From Ferruginibacter sp. (GTDB lineage Bacteria; Bacteroidota; Bacteroidia; Chitinophagales; Chitinophagaceae): a stretch of DNA of 63,070 bases. The notes below the pieces were generated by a model that searched no databases, had not been told where the DNA came from, and saw only the letters and a program-made list of their open reading frames with translations. The DNA lies in the NCBI GenBank assembly GCA_025350645.1, contig JANXXM010000146.1, positions 1 through 63,070 on the forward strand. Reading direction: 5' to 3'. The position numbers and the translations under genes were made by a program. Shown piece after piece: positions 29,739 to 38,134 of this stretch; positions within the stretch are counted from its first letter, which is position 1, and each line of letters begins with the position of its first letter.

Positions 29739-30701
29739 TTAAAATTTTCTGTCGGTGGTATATCGTACAAGTTCTTCTAATGCTTTTCTTGTATCAGTTG
29801 CAGGGTATTGGTATAATATTTCCAGTGCCTCGTCTCTGTATTGCATCATTTTTTTAGTGGCATATTTTATTCCCCCTGTTTGCTGCACGGTTGCTATTAC
29901 CCAATCTACTTTTTGTTTATTTGTGTTATTGTTTTTTACAATATAAATAATTTCTTTTCTCGTTTTTATATCTACATTATTAAGAGTATAAATAAGCGGC
30001 AAAGTCATTTTTTTTTCTTTGATGTCGTTGCCTGTAGGTTTGCCAATATCATCTTTACCATAATCAAAAAGGTCATCTTTTATTTGAAAAGCAATACCAG
30101 TTTTTTCTCCAAACAGTTTCATTTGGTTCGCAATATCCATATTTGCGGCGGTACTATATGCACCCGCTGCGCAAGCAGATGAAAGAAGAGAAGCAGTTTT
30201 ATTTTTTATGATTTCAAAATATACCGCCTCATCTATATTAAGCTTTCGTGTTTTTTCTATTTGCAACAGTTCTCCTTCACTCATCTGCCGCACAGCATCG
30301 GATAAGAAACGTAATTGTTCAAAATCATTATTCTCTGTAGAAAGTAACAAACCTTTGGAAAGAAGGTAATCTCCCACTAATACAGCAATCTTATTCTTCC
30401 AAATGGCGTTAATAGAAAAAAAACCTCTGCGTTCCATAGATTCATCTACCACATCATCATGCACAAGTGTGGCGGTATGCAGCATTTCTACCAAAGCAGC
30501 TGCCCTGTAAGTACTTTCATTTATCTGCCCGTGTAGTTTCGCACTCAAAAAAACAAACATAGGTCGCAATTGCTTCCCTTTTCTTTTTATGATATACTTC
30601 ATTACCGTATCCAGCAGTGGTGTACGGCTTTTTACGGCTTCTGAAAACTTAGCTTCAAAAACTTTTAGCTCCTCACTTATAATATCCGTTACAAATTTCA
30701 T
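29739..30701 (-). CDS. Trans-isoprenyl diphosphate (polyprenyl) synthase
   Basis: This enzyme condenses isopentenyl diphosphate units onto an allylic primer, probably for the menaquinone side chain. Both aspartate-rich motifs are present: the first as HDDVVDES (DDxxD-like), the second as QIKDDLFDYG. GKQLRPMFVFLS is the typical early motif. The ATG at 30701 (MKFVTDIISEEL) gives 320 residues, the usual family length. The frame continues upstream to 30752 without homology. It is the first gene of an operon with recJ. The chain length of the product cannot be judged from the sequence. Confidence 0.88.
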   Translation of the reverse strand: MKFVTDIISEELKVFEAKFSEAVKSRTPLLDTVMKYIIKRKGKQLRPMFVFLSAKLHGQINESTYRAAALVEMLHTATLVHDDVVDESMERRGFFSINAIWKNKIAVLVGDYLLSKGLLLSTENNDFEQLRFLSDAVRQMSEGELLQIEKTRKLNIDEAVYFEIIKNKTASLLSSACAAGAYSTAANMDIANQMKLFGEKTGIAFQIKDDLFDYGKDDIGKPTGNDIKEKKMTLPLIYTLNNVDIKTRKEIIYIVKNNNTNKQKVDWVIATVQQTGGIKYATKKMMQYRDEALEILYQYPATDTRKALEELVRYTTDRKF

Positions 30702-30905
30702 TGACAAAAAAGAAGCAATATAACCCAGTTTGAAGTAAATGATTGTTTGCAAAGGTTCTTATTTAAAAATTATTTATAAAATAGCAGATGCAACTTTTTT
30801 GCAATTAAGTTAGTCTTCCTCCTTGAAACGCAGGGTATAAATCCATATATAGAAACAAAATATTAACTTTTTTAATATTAATTTATAAAGAAATGATAAA
30901 AAAAG

Positions 30906-30936
30906 TTTGAATATTAACATTGGTTATATAAATTTG
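30906..30936 (+). promoter_or_regulatory. Bacteroidota-type promoter for the OmpA-like gene
   Basis: A -33 TTTG at 30906-30909 and a -7 TAAATTTG at 30929-30936 are separated by 19 bases. This is a near-ideal match to the TTTG/TANNTTTG consensus. The implied leader is about 40 bases. Confidence 0.75.
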
Positions 30937-30983
30937 CACTCAATCAACTAGTATATTTTAGATAATCTAACAATCATTAAGTC

Positions 30984-32681
30984 ATGGTAAGCAAAAAGTT
31001 AAAAGTATTATTCGCCCTGTGTATGTTCCTCTCAGCTGGTGCATTTGCACAAACAGGGAGCAACAGCACCTATATGAATGGCGGGTACAATGTGTACGAT
31101 TCATCTGTAATTCCAAATAAAAAGATGGGTCAGCAAAATGAATTTTGGAACAACAATTATAGTTTTCCTGCAAAACCCCGCAATATGTGGGAAGTAGGTG
31201 TTTCTACAGGTATATTTACTGTTAGTGGAGATGTATCTGCAATACCTTTTACTGCACCTAATTTTGGTGTTACTGTGAGAAAAGCATTCGGTTACATTTT
31301 TTCTTTAAGGGCTCAATATATTAATACTGTTGGTAAAGGTCAAAACTGGAAAGCAGCAGAAAATTATGGAAAAAACGTTGCATATAATACTACAGGATAT
31401 GTTTATCCGGTAAGGTCAAATGCAGGGCCATTGGTCCCTTTTAGAAATGGTTCTCAGGTTGCTGCAGGTACACCAACAAATCTTGTATATTATAATTATA
31501 AAGCTAAAGTACAGGATTTAGGACTGCAGGGTATTTTCACTATAAATAATATACGCTTTCACAAACAAAAAACCGGTATTGTAATTTACGGTGGTGGTGG
31601 TATAGGTATTACTGCATTTGAAACTAAAATAAATGCACTCGATGCTAATGGCAATTCTTATGCAGCTCAATATGCTACTATTTTTGCTAATTCACAAGGA
31701 ACACCGGGTGGTGGTGCTGCGTTATATAAAAACCGTAAAGATATATTGAAGCAATTGAAAAATGTACAGGATAATACTTACGAAACCAGTGCGGATAGTG
31801 AAATTGGAGCTTTAACTACAAGACCAAAATTAGGTAAAAATACCTTAAAGCCATCTGGTACAGTATTAGCTGGTGTGGCTTTTAAGTTAGGCAAAAGAGT
31901 AAATCTTGCTATAGAAGATCGTTGGTCTTTCATTAAAACAGATTTGTTAGATGGTCAAAGATGGCAGGAAAACCCAATTGGTGATGCTGCTTTAACCAGA
32001 GATTTTGATTCATACAATTATGCATCTATCGGGCTTAATTTTAATTTAGGTGCAAAGTCAGTAGAACCATTGTGGTGGTTAAATCCTTTGGATTATGCAT
32101 ACAGCGAATTGAATACCCCCAAGCACATGAAATTACCAAAACCAACATTTGATGATGCAGATGGTGACGGTGTAATAGATCAGCTAGATAGAGAGCCAAA
32201 CACACCTGCAGGTTGCCCTGTAGATACACATGGTGTTACTAAAGATACAGATGGTGATGGTGTACCGGATTGCAAGGATAAGCAATTGATTACCCCTACG
32301 GAATGCCAGCCTGTAAATGCTGATGGTGTGGGTAAATGCCCAGATCCGGAATGCTGTAAGAATATAGTTGGTGGTGGTGTAGTTGCTTGTCCCTCAGATT
32401 ATCCAAGTCTTTCTTTTAAAGGCAATGTACAGTCTCTTGGATCAGATGCTAAAGCAATGCTTGCAACAGTAGCTTCTAAAATGAAAGCTAACCCTACTTG
32501 CAATATTAATGTAAACGGTTATCCTGAGGCTTCTAAAGCATCACAGGCAGTTTGCCAGAAAAGAGTAGACGCCATTAAAGCATATTTGGTAGAAAAAGAA
32601 AGTATCAGTGCAGACCGTATTACTACAAACTGTACAGTGGGTGGTGGCGAGAAGAACACTATTGATATTAAATCAAACTAA
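30984..32681 (+). CDS. Outer-membrane barrel protein with TSP3 repeats and OmpA-like C-terminus
   Basis: A signal peptide (ending GAFAQ) leads a 565-residue protein. A beta-barrel-like N-terminal half (~50-360) ends in NFNLGAKSVEPLWWLNPLDYAY. Calcium-binding thrombospondin type 3 repeats (DADGDGVIDQLD, DTDGDGVPDCKD) span ~385-430. The OmpA-like domain (~465-560) keeps the QKRVDAIKAYL arginine but lacks the GHTD aspartate, having VNGYPEAS instead. Canonical OmpA domains use both residues to hold peptidoglycan, so binding may be altered. The strong promoter and terminator suggest an abundant single-gene transcript, as is typical for major Bacteroidota OmpA proteins. Confidence 0.85.
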   Translation: MVSKKLKVLFALCMFLSAGAFAQTGSNSTYMNGGYNVYDSSVIPNKKMGQQNEFWNNNYSFPAKPRNMWEVGVSTGIFTVSGDVSAIPFTAPNFGVTVRKAFGYIFSLRAQYINTVGKGQNWKAAENYGKNVAYNTTGYVYPVRSNAGPLVPFRNGSQVAAGTPTNLVYYNYKAKVQDLGLQGIFTINNIRFHKQKTGIVIYGGGGIGITAFETKINALDANGNSYAAQYATIFANSQGTPGGGAALYKNRKDILKQLKNVQDNTYETSADSEIGALTTRPKLGKNTLKPSGTVLAGVAFKLGKRVNLAIEDRWSFIKTDLLDGQRWQENPIGDAALTRDFDSYNYASIGLNFNLGAKSVEPLWWLNPLDYAYSELNTPKHMKLPKPTFDDADGDGVIDQLDREPNTPAGCPVDTHGVTKDTDGDGVPDCKDKQLITPTECQPVNADGVGKCPDPECCKNIVGGGVVACPSDYPSLSFKGNVQSLGSDAKAMLATVASKMKANPTCNINVNGYPEASKASQAVCQKRVDAIKAYLVEKESISADRITTNCTVGGGEKNTIDIKSN

Positions 32682-32707
32682 TAAAAAATTAATTAATTTT
32701 TTTATAG

Positions 32708-32742
32708 AATAATAAACCCTCCTAAATGGAGGGTTTATTATT
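32708..32742. terminator. Terminator after the OmpA-like gene
   Basis: A perfect 15-bp stem (32708-32722 with 32728-32742) closes the loop TAAAT. Confidence 0.92.
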
Positions 32743-32959
32743 ATTAGCTTTTTGGTTATTCAGTCGGCAAATGATTTTTTTCGAAAGTAAAGAAAAAAGG
32801 ATACTACCTCAGCATACTTTGAAGGCTTCATTTTATGTAATAGGCTTACAGAAAACACCTGTAAAGTTTTAAGGTTTATAATATCATTAACGCACCTGTT
32901 TTGGAGATTAAATTTTAAAGGGTGATTTTTGATTGAAATAAACTAATTTCGCATTCTCT

Positions 32960-33784
32960 ATGAGATTAATAAAAAATTTCACTGTACTTTTTTTTACTAT
33001 TGTTTCTTTTACCGCATGTAGTAAATTTAGCAAGGTAGAAAAAAGCAATGACTCGGATTACAAACTTGTAAAGGCTGATGAATATTTTGCCAAGAAGAAA
33101 TATCATAATGCGCAGGTATTGTATGAAAGTCTTTTTCCCGTTTTTAAAGGAACACAAAAATTTGAAGATCTTTATTATAAGTGGGCTTATTGTTTTTATT
33201 ACCAGCATCAATATAAAGAAGCAGAGAGTTATTTTAAAGGATACCTGGAAACTTTCCCCAATAGCATTAAGGCAGAAGAGGTAGATTATTTCAGGGCATT
33301 TTCATATTACAAGCAAAGCCCGAAATTAGAATTAGAACAGGTAAATACCGTAAAGGCAATGAATATGATGCAAACGTTTATAAACACGCATCCTAATTCG
33401 CCGAGAATAAAAGATGCTAATGCAATAATAGATGAAAGCAGGGCCAAGCTGGAAAAGAAGGAAGCAAGGGCTGCACAATTGTATTATAACCTTGGGCAAT
33501 TTAGAGCTGCTGGTATAGCTTTTGATAAACTTATAAATAATTATCCGGAATCTTTAAAAGGGGATGAATATAAATTAATGGTGGTAAAATCTTATTACCG
33601 GTTTGCTAAGCTAAGTATACCCGAAAAGCAAATGGAACGCTTTGAAAAGGTAACCATAGAATATTTAGATTTTATAGACCGTTATCCTGATAGTAAATTT
33701 TTGAAGGATGCAGAAAGTTATAGTAACTTAAGTAAAAACAATATAAAAGAACTCAAAAATGAGCAAACTCCGCCGGCAACTTAA
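32960..33784 (+). CDS. bamD: Outer-membrane assembly lipoprotein BamD
   Basis: This TPR-rich lipoprotein of the BAM complex assists barrel insertion. The lipobox is SFTAC with C20 lipidated. TPR-like helices run from ~35 to ~260 with typical YFAKKKYHNAQVLYE, YYQHQYKEAESYFKGYLE and YNLGQFRAAGIAFDKLI units. At 274 residues it is normal. It is the first gene of the run bamD-rpoZ-coaBC-DUF4835-DUF4296, with rpoZ overlapping it by 26 bases. A TAATTTCG element (32944-32951) lies 8 bases before the start codon as a weak promoter candidate. Confidence 0.92.
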   Translation: MRLIKNFTVLFFTIVSFTACSKFSKVEKSNDSDYKLVKADEYFAKKKYHNAQVLYESLFPVFKGTQKFEDLYYKWAYCFYYQHQYKEAESYFKGYLETFPNSIKAEEVDYFRAFSYYKQSPKLELEQVNTVKAMNMMQTFINTHPNSPRIKDANAIIDESRAKLEKKEARAAQLYYNLGQFRAAGIAFDKLINNYPESLKGDEYKLMVVKSYYRFAKLSIPEKQMERFEKVTIEYLDFIDRYPDSKFLKDAESYSNLSKNNIKELKNEQTPPAT

Positions 33785-34100
33785 TACTGGTACAAGCAGT
33801 AACGTAGAGCCTAAAAAATTAATAGACCTTAAAAACAAAACAGGCAATTTATATGAGTCTATTGCCATAATAGCAAAAAGGGCTAATCAAATAAATATTA
33901 CTATTAAAGAAGAATTGCATAGTAAGCTCGAAGAATTTGCAAGCCATACTGATAGCTTGGAGGAAATTCATGAAAACAAAGAGCAGATAGAAATTTCCAG
34001 AGCGTATGAGCGCATGCCCAATGCACCTTTACTTGCCACTACAGAATTTTTAGAAGATAAAGTATACTTTCGTAGAAATGACGAGGACCTTTTTAGCTAA
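33759..34100 (+). CDS. rpoZ: RNA polymerase omega subunit (Bacteroidota type)
   Basis: This 113-residue protein belongs to the RPB6/omega family as found after bamD in Bacteroidota. It has NLYESIAIIAKRANQINITIKEELHSKLEEF, then ERMPNAPLL, and an acidic C-terminus. It stabilises the beta-prime subunit of RNA polymerase. The ATG lies inside the end of bamD (26-base overlap), implying translational coupling. A strong hairpin follows 46 bases after the stop codon. Confidence 0.88.
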   Translation: MSKLRRQLNTGTSSNVEPKKLIDLKNKTGNLYESIAIIAKRANQINITIKEELHSKLEEFASHTDSLEEIHENKEQIEISRAYERMPNAPLLATTEFLEDKVYFRRNDEDLFS

Positions 34101-34146
34101 TCCTCTTTGTTTTTAAAACAATATTTAATTTATAATCAATAATTTT

Positions 34147-34171
34147 AACGACGGTATTACCGTCGTTTTTT
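34147..34171 (+). terminator. Intrinsic-terminator-like hairpin abutting the coaBC start codon
   Basis: An 8-bp perfect stem AACGACGG/CCGTCGTT (34147-34154 with 34160-34167) closes TATTA and is followed by T to 34171. Only three bases separate it from the coaBC ATG at 34175. It either ends the bamD-rpoZ transcript or attenuates readthrough into coaBC. Confidence 0.8.
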
Positions 34172-34174
34172 ATT

Positions 34175-35359
34175 ATGCTACAAGCGAAAAAAATATTGCT
34201 GGCTGTTACAGGAAGTATTGCGGCGTATAAAGCAGCTACACTGGTGCGCCTGCTCGTAAAAGAAAGAGCAGAAGTAAAAGTAATAATGACAAAAGCAGCC
34301 ACCGATTTTATTCCGGCTCTTACAATGGCCACGCTTAGTAAAAATAAAGTGCTTACAGACCTTTACGAGGAAGATACATGGGCAAACCATGTAGTGCTGG
34401 GCAGATGGGCAGATGTAATGCTGATAGCGCCTGCAAGTTGTAACAGCATTGCTAAAATGGCTAATGGTTTATGCGATAATTTATTGATGGCTGTTTATCT
34501 TTCTGCCACAAGCCCAGTAATAATAGCACCCGCAATGGATGAGGATATGTGGCATCATCCCTCCTGTAAAAAAAATATTGAAACGCTTGCAGGTTATGGT
34601 AATATTATTTTGCCTGTGGAAAATGGCGAACTAGCCAGCGGGCTACAAGGAGAAGGAAGAATGCAGGAACCTGAAAATATTATTGAGTATTTAAAATCTT
34701 ATTTCCAAATAAAAAATGATTTGCAGGGAAAGCATGTGCTCATATCTGCTGGGCCTACACAAGAAGCCCTGGACCCTGTGCGATACCTCACCAACCATAG
34801 TACCGGAAAAATGGGAATAGCTTTGGCAAAAGAATGTTACAGCAGGGGCGCTATTGTAACGATGGTGCTGGGGCCTGTAAATGAAAAAGTGCCAGAACAT
34901 ATTAACATAATACCCGTAGTAAGTGCAGCACAAATGTATGAAGCTTGTATAGCGCATTTTGCAAAAACAGATATAGCCATAATGTGTGCAGCAGTGGCGG
35001 ATTATACGCCCGTAGAAACTGCCAGCGAAAAAATAAAAAAGAAAGAAAATATTTTTACCATAGAGTGTGTAAAAACAAAAGATATTTTAAAAAAGCTGGG
35101 GGAAATGAAAACCGCTAAGCAGGTACTTGCAGGATTTGCTTTGGAAACTGAAAATGAAACAGCAAATGCTATAAAAAAACTGGATAATAAAAACGCAGAT
35201 TTTATAATTCTCAATTCTTTAAGAGATGAAGGAGCAGGTTTTGGCAGTAGCACAAACAAAATCAGTATTTTTGGGAAGGGTAATCAGTCTTTTTCTTTTG
35301 AAAAAAAAATGAAGGAAGCCGCAGCAACTGATATCATAAACATCATTACAAAAAAATAG
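34175..35359 (+). CDS. coaBC: Bifunctional phosphopantothenoylcysteine decarboxylase / phosphopantothenate-cysteine ligase
   Basis: This enzyme makes 4'-phosphopantetheine for coenzyme A. The N-terminal flavoprotein domain CoaC (~1-180) has VTGSIAAYK, the catalytic histidine H72 in NHVVLGRWAD, and PASCNSIAKMANG. The C-terminal CoaB domain (~190-394) has SAGPTQEALDPVRYLTNHSTGKMG and AAVADYTP. Two CoaC positions that are Asn and Cys in E. coli Dfp (PAMN and ACG..GRM motifs) read D122 (PAMDEDMW) and S155 (LASGLQGEGRM). I recall such forms in other Bacteroidota, so the protein is probably active. It is followed by the DUF4835 gene after 2 bases. Confidence 0.93.
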   Translation: MLQAKKILLAVTGSIAAYKAATLVRLLVKERAEVKVIMTKAATDFIPALTMATLSKNKVLTDLYEEDTWANHVVLGRWADVMLIAPASCNSIAKMANGLCDNLLMAVYLSATSPVIIAPAMDEDMWHHPSCKKNIETLAGYGNIILPVENGELASGLQGEGRMQEPENIIEYLKSYFQIKNDLQGKHVLISAGPTQEALDPVRYLTNHSTGKMGIALAKECYSRGAIVTMVLGPVNEKVPEHINIIPVVSAAQMYEACIAHFAKTDIAIMCAAVADYTPVETASEKIKKKENIFTIECVKTKDILKKLGEMKTAKQVLAGFALETENETANAIKKLDNKNADFIILNSLRDEGAGFGSSTNKISIFGKGNQSFSFEKKMKEAAATDIINIITKK

Positions 35360-35361
35360 AA

Positions 35362-36279
35362 ATGTACAGATCTTTTCTTTTTATAATTTTTTACATAACA
35401 GTTTTTGCAGCAAAGGCGCAGGAACTAAATGCCCGGGTAACCGTAGCGGCAAAACAAGTAGGCAGCAACGTAAATAAAAATACTTTTCTTACCCTGCAAA
35501 CCGCACTTAACAATTTTATGAATAACAGAAAGTGGACAAAAGACCCTTACGCTGCTAATGAAAAAATAGACTGTACTTTTTTTCTTAACCTGGAAGCTAC
35601 GGATGATGCTAATGTTTACTCAGGTTCGTTAACCATACAGGCTGCCAGGCCAGTGTTTAACAGCTCTTATCTTTCCCCTATAATAAATTTTAAAGATGAT
35701 GATATCATTTTTAAATACATAGAATTTCAACAACTGGATTTTAATGATAGCAGGGTAAGCGGTACAGACGGACTGGTATCTAACCTAACCGCAATATTTG
35801 CATATTACGCCAATATGATTATAGGTTTTGACAATGCATCTTTTGCATTAAGAGGTGGAGAAGCCTCTTTTTTAAAAGCACAAAATATTGTAAACAATGC
35901 ACCGGATGGCAGAGGAATAAAAGGCTGGAAAGCATTTGACGGTATAAGAAACCGCTACTGGCTGGCAGATAATGTTTTGAACAGCAAGTACGCAGTAATT
36001 AATGATATCTATTATAATTATTACAGGCTGGGCCTGGATAAATTTTATGACGATGAAAACACCGCAAGACTGGAAGTATTAAATGTATTAAACCAATTAA
36101 CGGTTTTTAATAATGATAATCCCAATACAATGATAAACCAGTTTTTTTTTCAGGGAAAATCTACAGAGCTTATAAAAATGTTTGCAAAGGCACAACCTCA
36201 GGATAAAGCCAAAGCAGCCGAATTATTACCTCGGCTGGATATAACAAATGCAAATACCTATAAAGAAGTTTTAAAATAA
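35362..36279 (+). CDS. DUF4835-family exported protein
   Basis: A 305-residue protein with a signal peptide (ending AAKAQ) and the family pattern: ELNARVTV at the mature start, LQTALNNFMNNRKWTKDPY, then NLTAIFAYYANMIIGFDNASF. DUF4835 is conserved across Bacteroidota just after coaBC, and often just before recN. The function is unknown and the location periplasmic or outer membrane. Its stop codon overlaps the start of the next gene (TAATG). Confidence 0.88.
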   Translation: MYRSFLFIIFYITVFAAKAQELNARVTVAAKQVGSNVNKNTFLTLQTALNNFMNNRKWTKDPYAANEKIDCTFFLNLEATDDANVYSGSLTIQAARPVFNSSYLSPIINFKDDDIIFKYIEFQQLDFNDSRVSGTDGLVSNLTAIFAYYANMIIGFDNASFALRGGEASFLKAQNIVNNAPDGRGIKGWKAFDGIRNRYWLADNVLNSKYAVINDIYYNYYRLGLDKFYDDENTARLEVLNVLNQLTVFNNDNPNTMINQFFFQGKSTELIKMFAKAQPQDKAKAAELLPRLDITNANTYKEVLK

Positions 36280-36644
36280 TGAAAATATTTTTTTTTCTAT
36301 TACTTAGCTTATTGCTTTTTTCCTGCAGCAAAAATAAAAGACCCGCTGCAATATTATCGCCAGAAAAAATGCAACTTGTTTTGTGGGATTATATTTCTGC
36401 AGATATCTATGCAAATAATTATCTGCCGAAGGATTCTTCTGTAAACATTCAAAACACAAAGTTTGAATTGCAGGAAAAAGTTTTTCAAAAAAATAAAACG
36501 ACTAAAAATGTTTTTAATGAAAGCTATGCATGGTACCAGCAGCATGGAGATGCAATGCGGGTAATGCTAGACTCTATGATAATAAAGAAAACAAGAAATA
36601 TGGAAAAGGAAAGAATAGAATCCTATAAAGCAAAAAGCTTATAA
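36279..36644 (+). CDS. DUF4296-family lipoprotein
   Basis: A 121-residue lipoprotein with lipobox LLFSC (cysteine at ~16) and the family's ILSPEKMQLVLWDYISADIYANNY segment, then FNESYAWYQQHGDAMRVMLDSM. DUF4296 is Bacteroidota-specific and of unknown function, with a helical periplasmic domain. It is translationally coupled to DUF4835 through TAATG. The scoA gene follows after 9 bases, so readthrough is possible. Confidence 0.82.
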   Translation: MKIFFFLLLSLLLFSCSKNKRPAAILSPEKMQLVLWDYISADIYANNYLPKDSSVNIQNTKFELQEKVFQKNKTTKNVFNESYAWYQQHGDAMRVMLDSMIIKKTRNMEKERIESYKAKSL

Positions 36645-36653
36645 ATTTGAAAT

Positions 36654-37352
36654 ATGAACAAAATATGTAGCAATGCAACTGAAGCTATCAGAGATATTGA
36701 AGACGGACAAACATTGATGCTGGGTGGCTTCGGGCTTTGTGGGATACCAGAAAATTGTATAGCTGCTTTAGTAAAAAAAGGAATAAAAAATCTTACCTGT
36801 ATATCTAACAATGCAGGTGTAGATGATTTTGGAATAGGATTAATGCTGCAGCAAAAGCAGGTAAAAAAGATGATAGCTTCTTATGTGGGGGAGAATGCAG
36901 AATTTGAAAGACAATTACTTTCTGGAGAGCTGGAAGTAGAATTAATACCACAGGGTACACTGGCTACAAGGTGCATGGCGGCTGGTTATGGTATGCCTGC
37001 AATATTTACACCTGCAGGCGTAGGCACAGAAGTAGCAACAGGAAAAGAAACCAGAAATTTTAACGGAAAAGAATATTTAATGGAGCTTGCCCTTACTGCA
37101 GATTTTGCCATAGTAAAAGCATGGAAAGGCGATAGCCAAGGAAATTTAATTTATAAAGATACCGCAAGAAATTTTAACCCGCTAATGGCTATGGCAGCAA
37201 AGATTACCATTGCAGAAGTAGAAGAACTTGTAGCAGATGGCGAACTGGATCCCAACTTTATTCATACACCAGGTGTATATGTACACAGAATTTTTGAAGG
37301 AATTAATTATGAAAAAAGAATAGAGCAAAGAACGGTGAGGAAGGCCCCCTAA
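36654..37352 (+). CDS. scoA: 3-oxoacid CoA-transferase subunit A
   Basis: The alpha subunit of a succinyl-CoA:3-ketoacid CoA transferase, used in ketone-body or acetoacetate metabolism. Typical motifs are GGFGLCGIPENCI, SNNAGVDDFGIG, ELIPQGTLATR and FTPAGVGTEVATGKE. At 232 residues the length is normal. The C-terminus ends ..RTVRKAP, whose last codons and stop lie inside a recurrent intergenic repeat remnant (37341-37371). Subunit B follows after 123 bases on the same strand. Confidence 0.92.
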   Translation: MNKICSNATEAIRDIEDGQTLMLGGFGLCGIPENCIAALVKKGIKNLTCISNNAGVDDFGIGLMLQQKQVKKMIASYVGENAEFERQLLSGELEVELIPQGTLATRCMAAGYGMPAIFTPAGVGTEVATGKETRNFNGKEYLMELALTADFAIVKAWKGDSQGNLIYKDTARNFNPLMAMAAKITIAEVEELVADGELDPNFIHTPGVYVHRIFEGINYEKRIEQRTVRKAP

Positions 37353-37371
37353 ATCTCCCGAAGGTGGACTT
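37341..37371. repeat. Degenerate interspersed element overlapping the scoA stop codon
   Basis: The sequence GGCCCCCTAAATCTCCCGAA, continuing to GGTGGACTT, resembles a motif I recall as common between Bacteroidota genes: CCCCCTAAATCCCCCGAAGG then GGGACTT. In that motif the C and G runs form a hairpin; here several positions have drifted. It begins inside scoA and contributes GCC CCC TAA as the last two codons and stop. Confidence 0.6.
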
Positions 37372-37475
37372 GTGAAATCTGTAAATATCAAAATATTTTT
37401 TTTTGCAGTATCATAAAACGTAACGCCCCTGGATTTGCATAATTGCATATTTTCTCATTTTCATATTTTTTTTTG

Positions 37476-38132
37476 ATGGCACTTAATAAATTTCAAATAG
37501 CACAGCGTATTGCAAAAGAATTAAAAGATGGTTTTTATGTAAACCTGGGTATTGGTATTCCTACATTGGTGGCTAATTATATTCCTGCTGGTATGGATGT
37601 GGTGCTGCAAAGTGAAAATGGTTTACTAGGCATGGGACCTTTTCCATTAGACGGCGAAGAAGATGCAGATCTTATAAATGCAGGCAAACAAACCATAACT
37701 ACTTTGCCCGGCTCTTCTATTTTTGATAGTGCGCTAAGTTTTGGAATGATACGTTCCGGTAAAATAAATTTAACGGTATTGGGCGCCATGGAAGTAAGCG
37801 AAAACGGAGATATTGCCAACTGGAAAATACCCGGCAAAATGGTAAAAGGAATGGGTGGTGCAATGGACCTTGTGGCTAGCGCAAAAAATATAATTGTGGC
37901 AATGATGCATACCAACCCTTCGGGAGAAAGTAAATTATTAAAAAAATGTACGCTGCCGCTTACAGGCACCCGTTGTGTAAAAAAAATTGTTACAGATATT
38001 GCCGTAATAAAAATTACCGCTGATGGGTTTAAATTACTGGAACGGGCACCAGGGGTATCCGTAGAAGAAATTGTTTCTAAAACAGCCGCACCACTTATTG
38101 TAGATGGGGAAATTGCTGAAATGCAGTTGTAA
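37476..38132 (+). CDS. scoB: 3-oxoacid CoA-transferase subunit B
   Basis: The beta subunit carries the catalytic glutamate in [11 protein letters not shown]. Other motifs are [49 protein letters not shown] and [14 protein letters not shown]. The ATG at 37476 ([16 protein letters not shown]) gives 218 residues, in line with the family. The frame extends to 37443 with a Phe-rich stretch that is not conserved. It pairs with scoA, although a 123-base spacer with a repeat remnant lies between them. Confidence 0.92.
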   Translation: MALNKFQIAQRIAKELKDGFYVNLGIGIPTLVANYIPAGMDVVLQSENGLLGMGPFPLDGEEDADLINAGKQTITTLPGSSIFDSALSFGMIRSGKINLTVLGAMEVSENGDIANWKIPGKMVKGMGGAMDLVASAKNIIVAMMHTNPSGESKLLKKCTLPLTGTRCVKKIVTDIAVIKITADGFKLLERAPGVSVEEIVSKTAAPLIVDGEIAEMQL

Positions 38133-38134
38133 TT

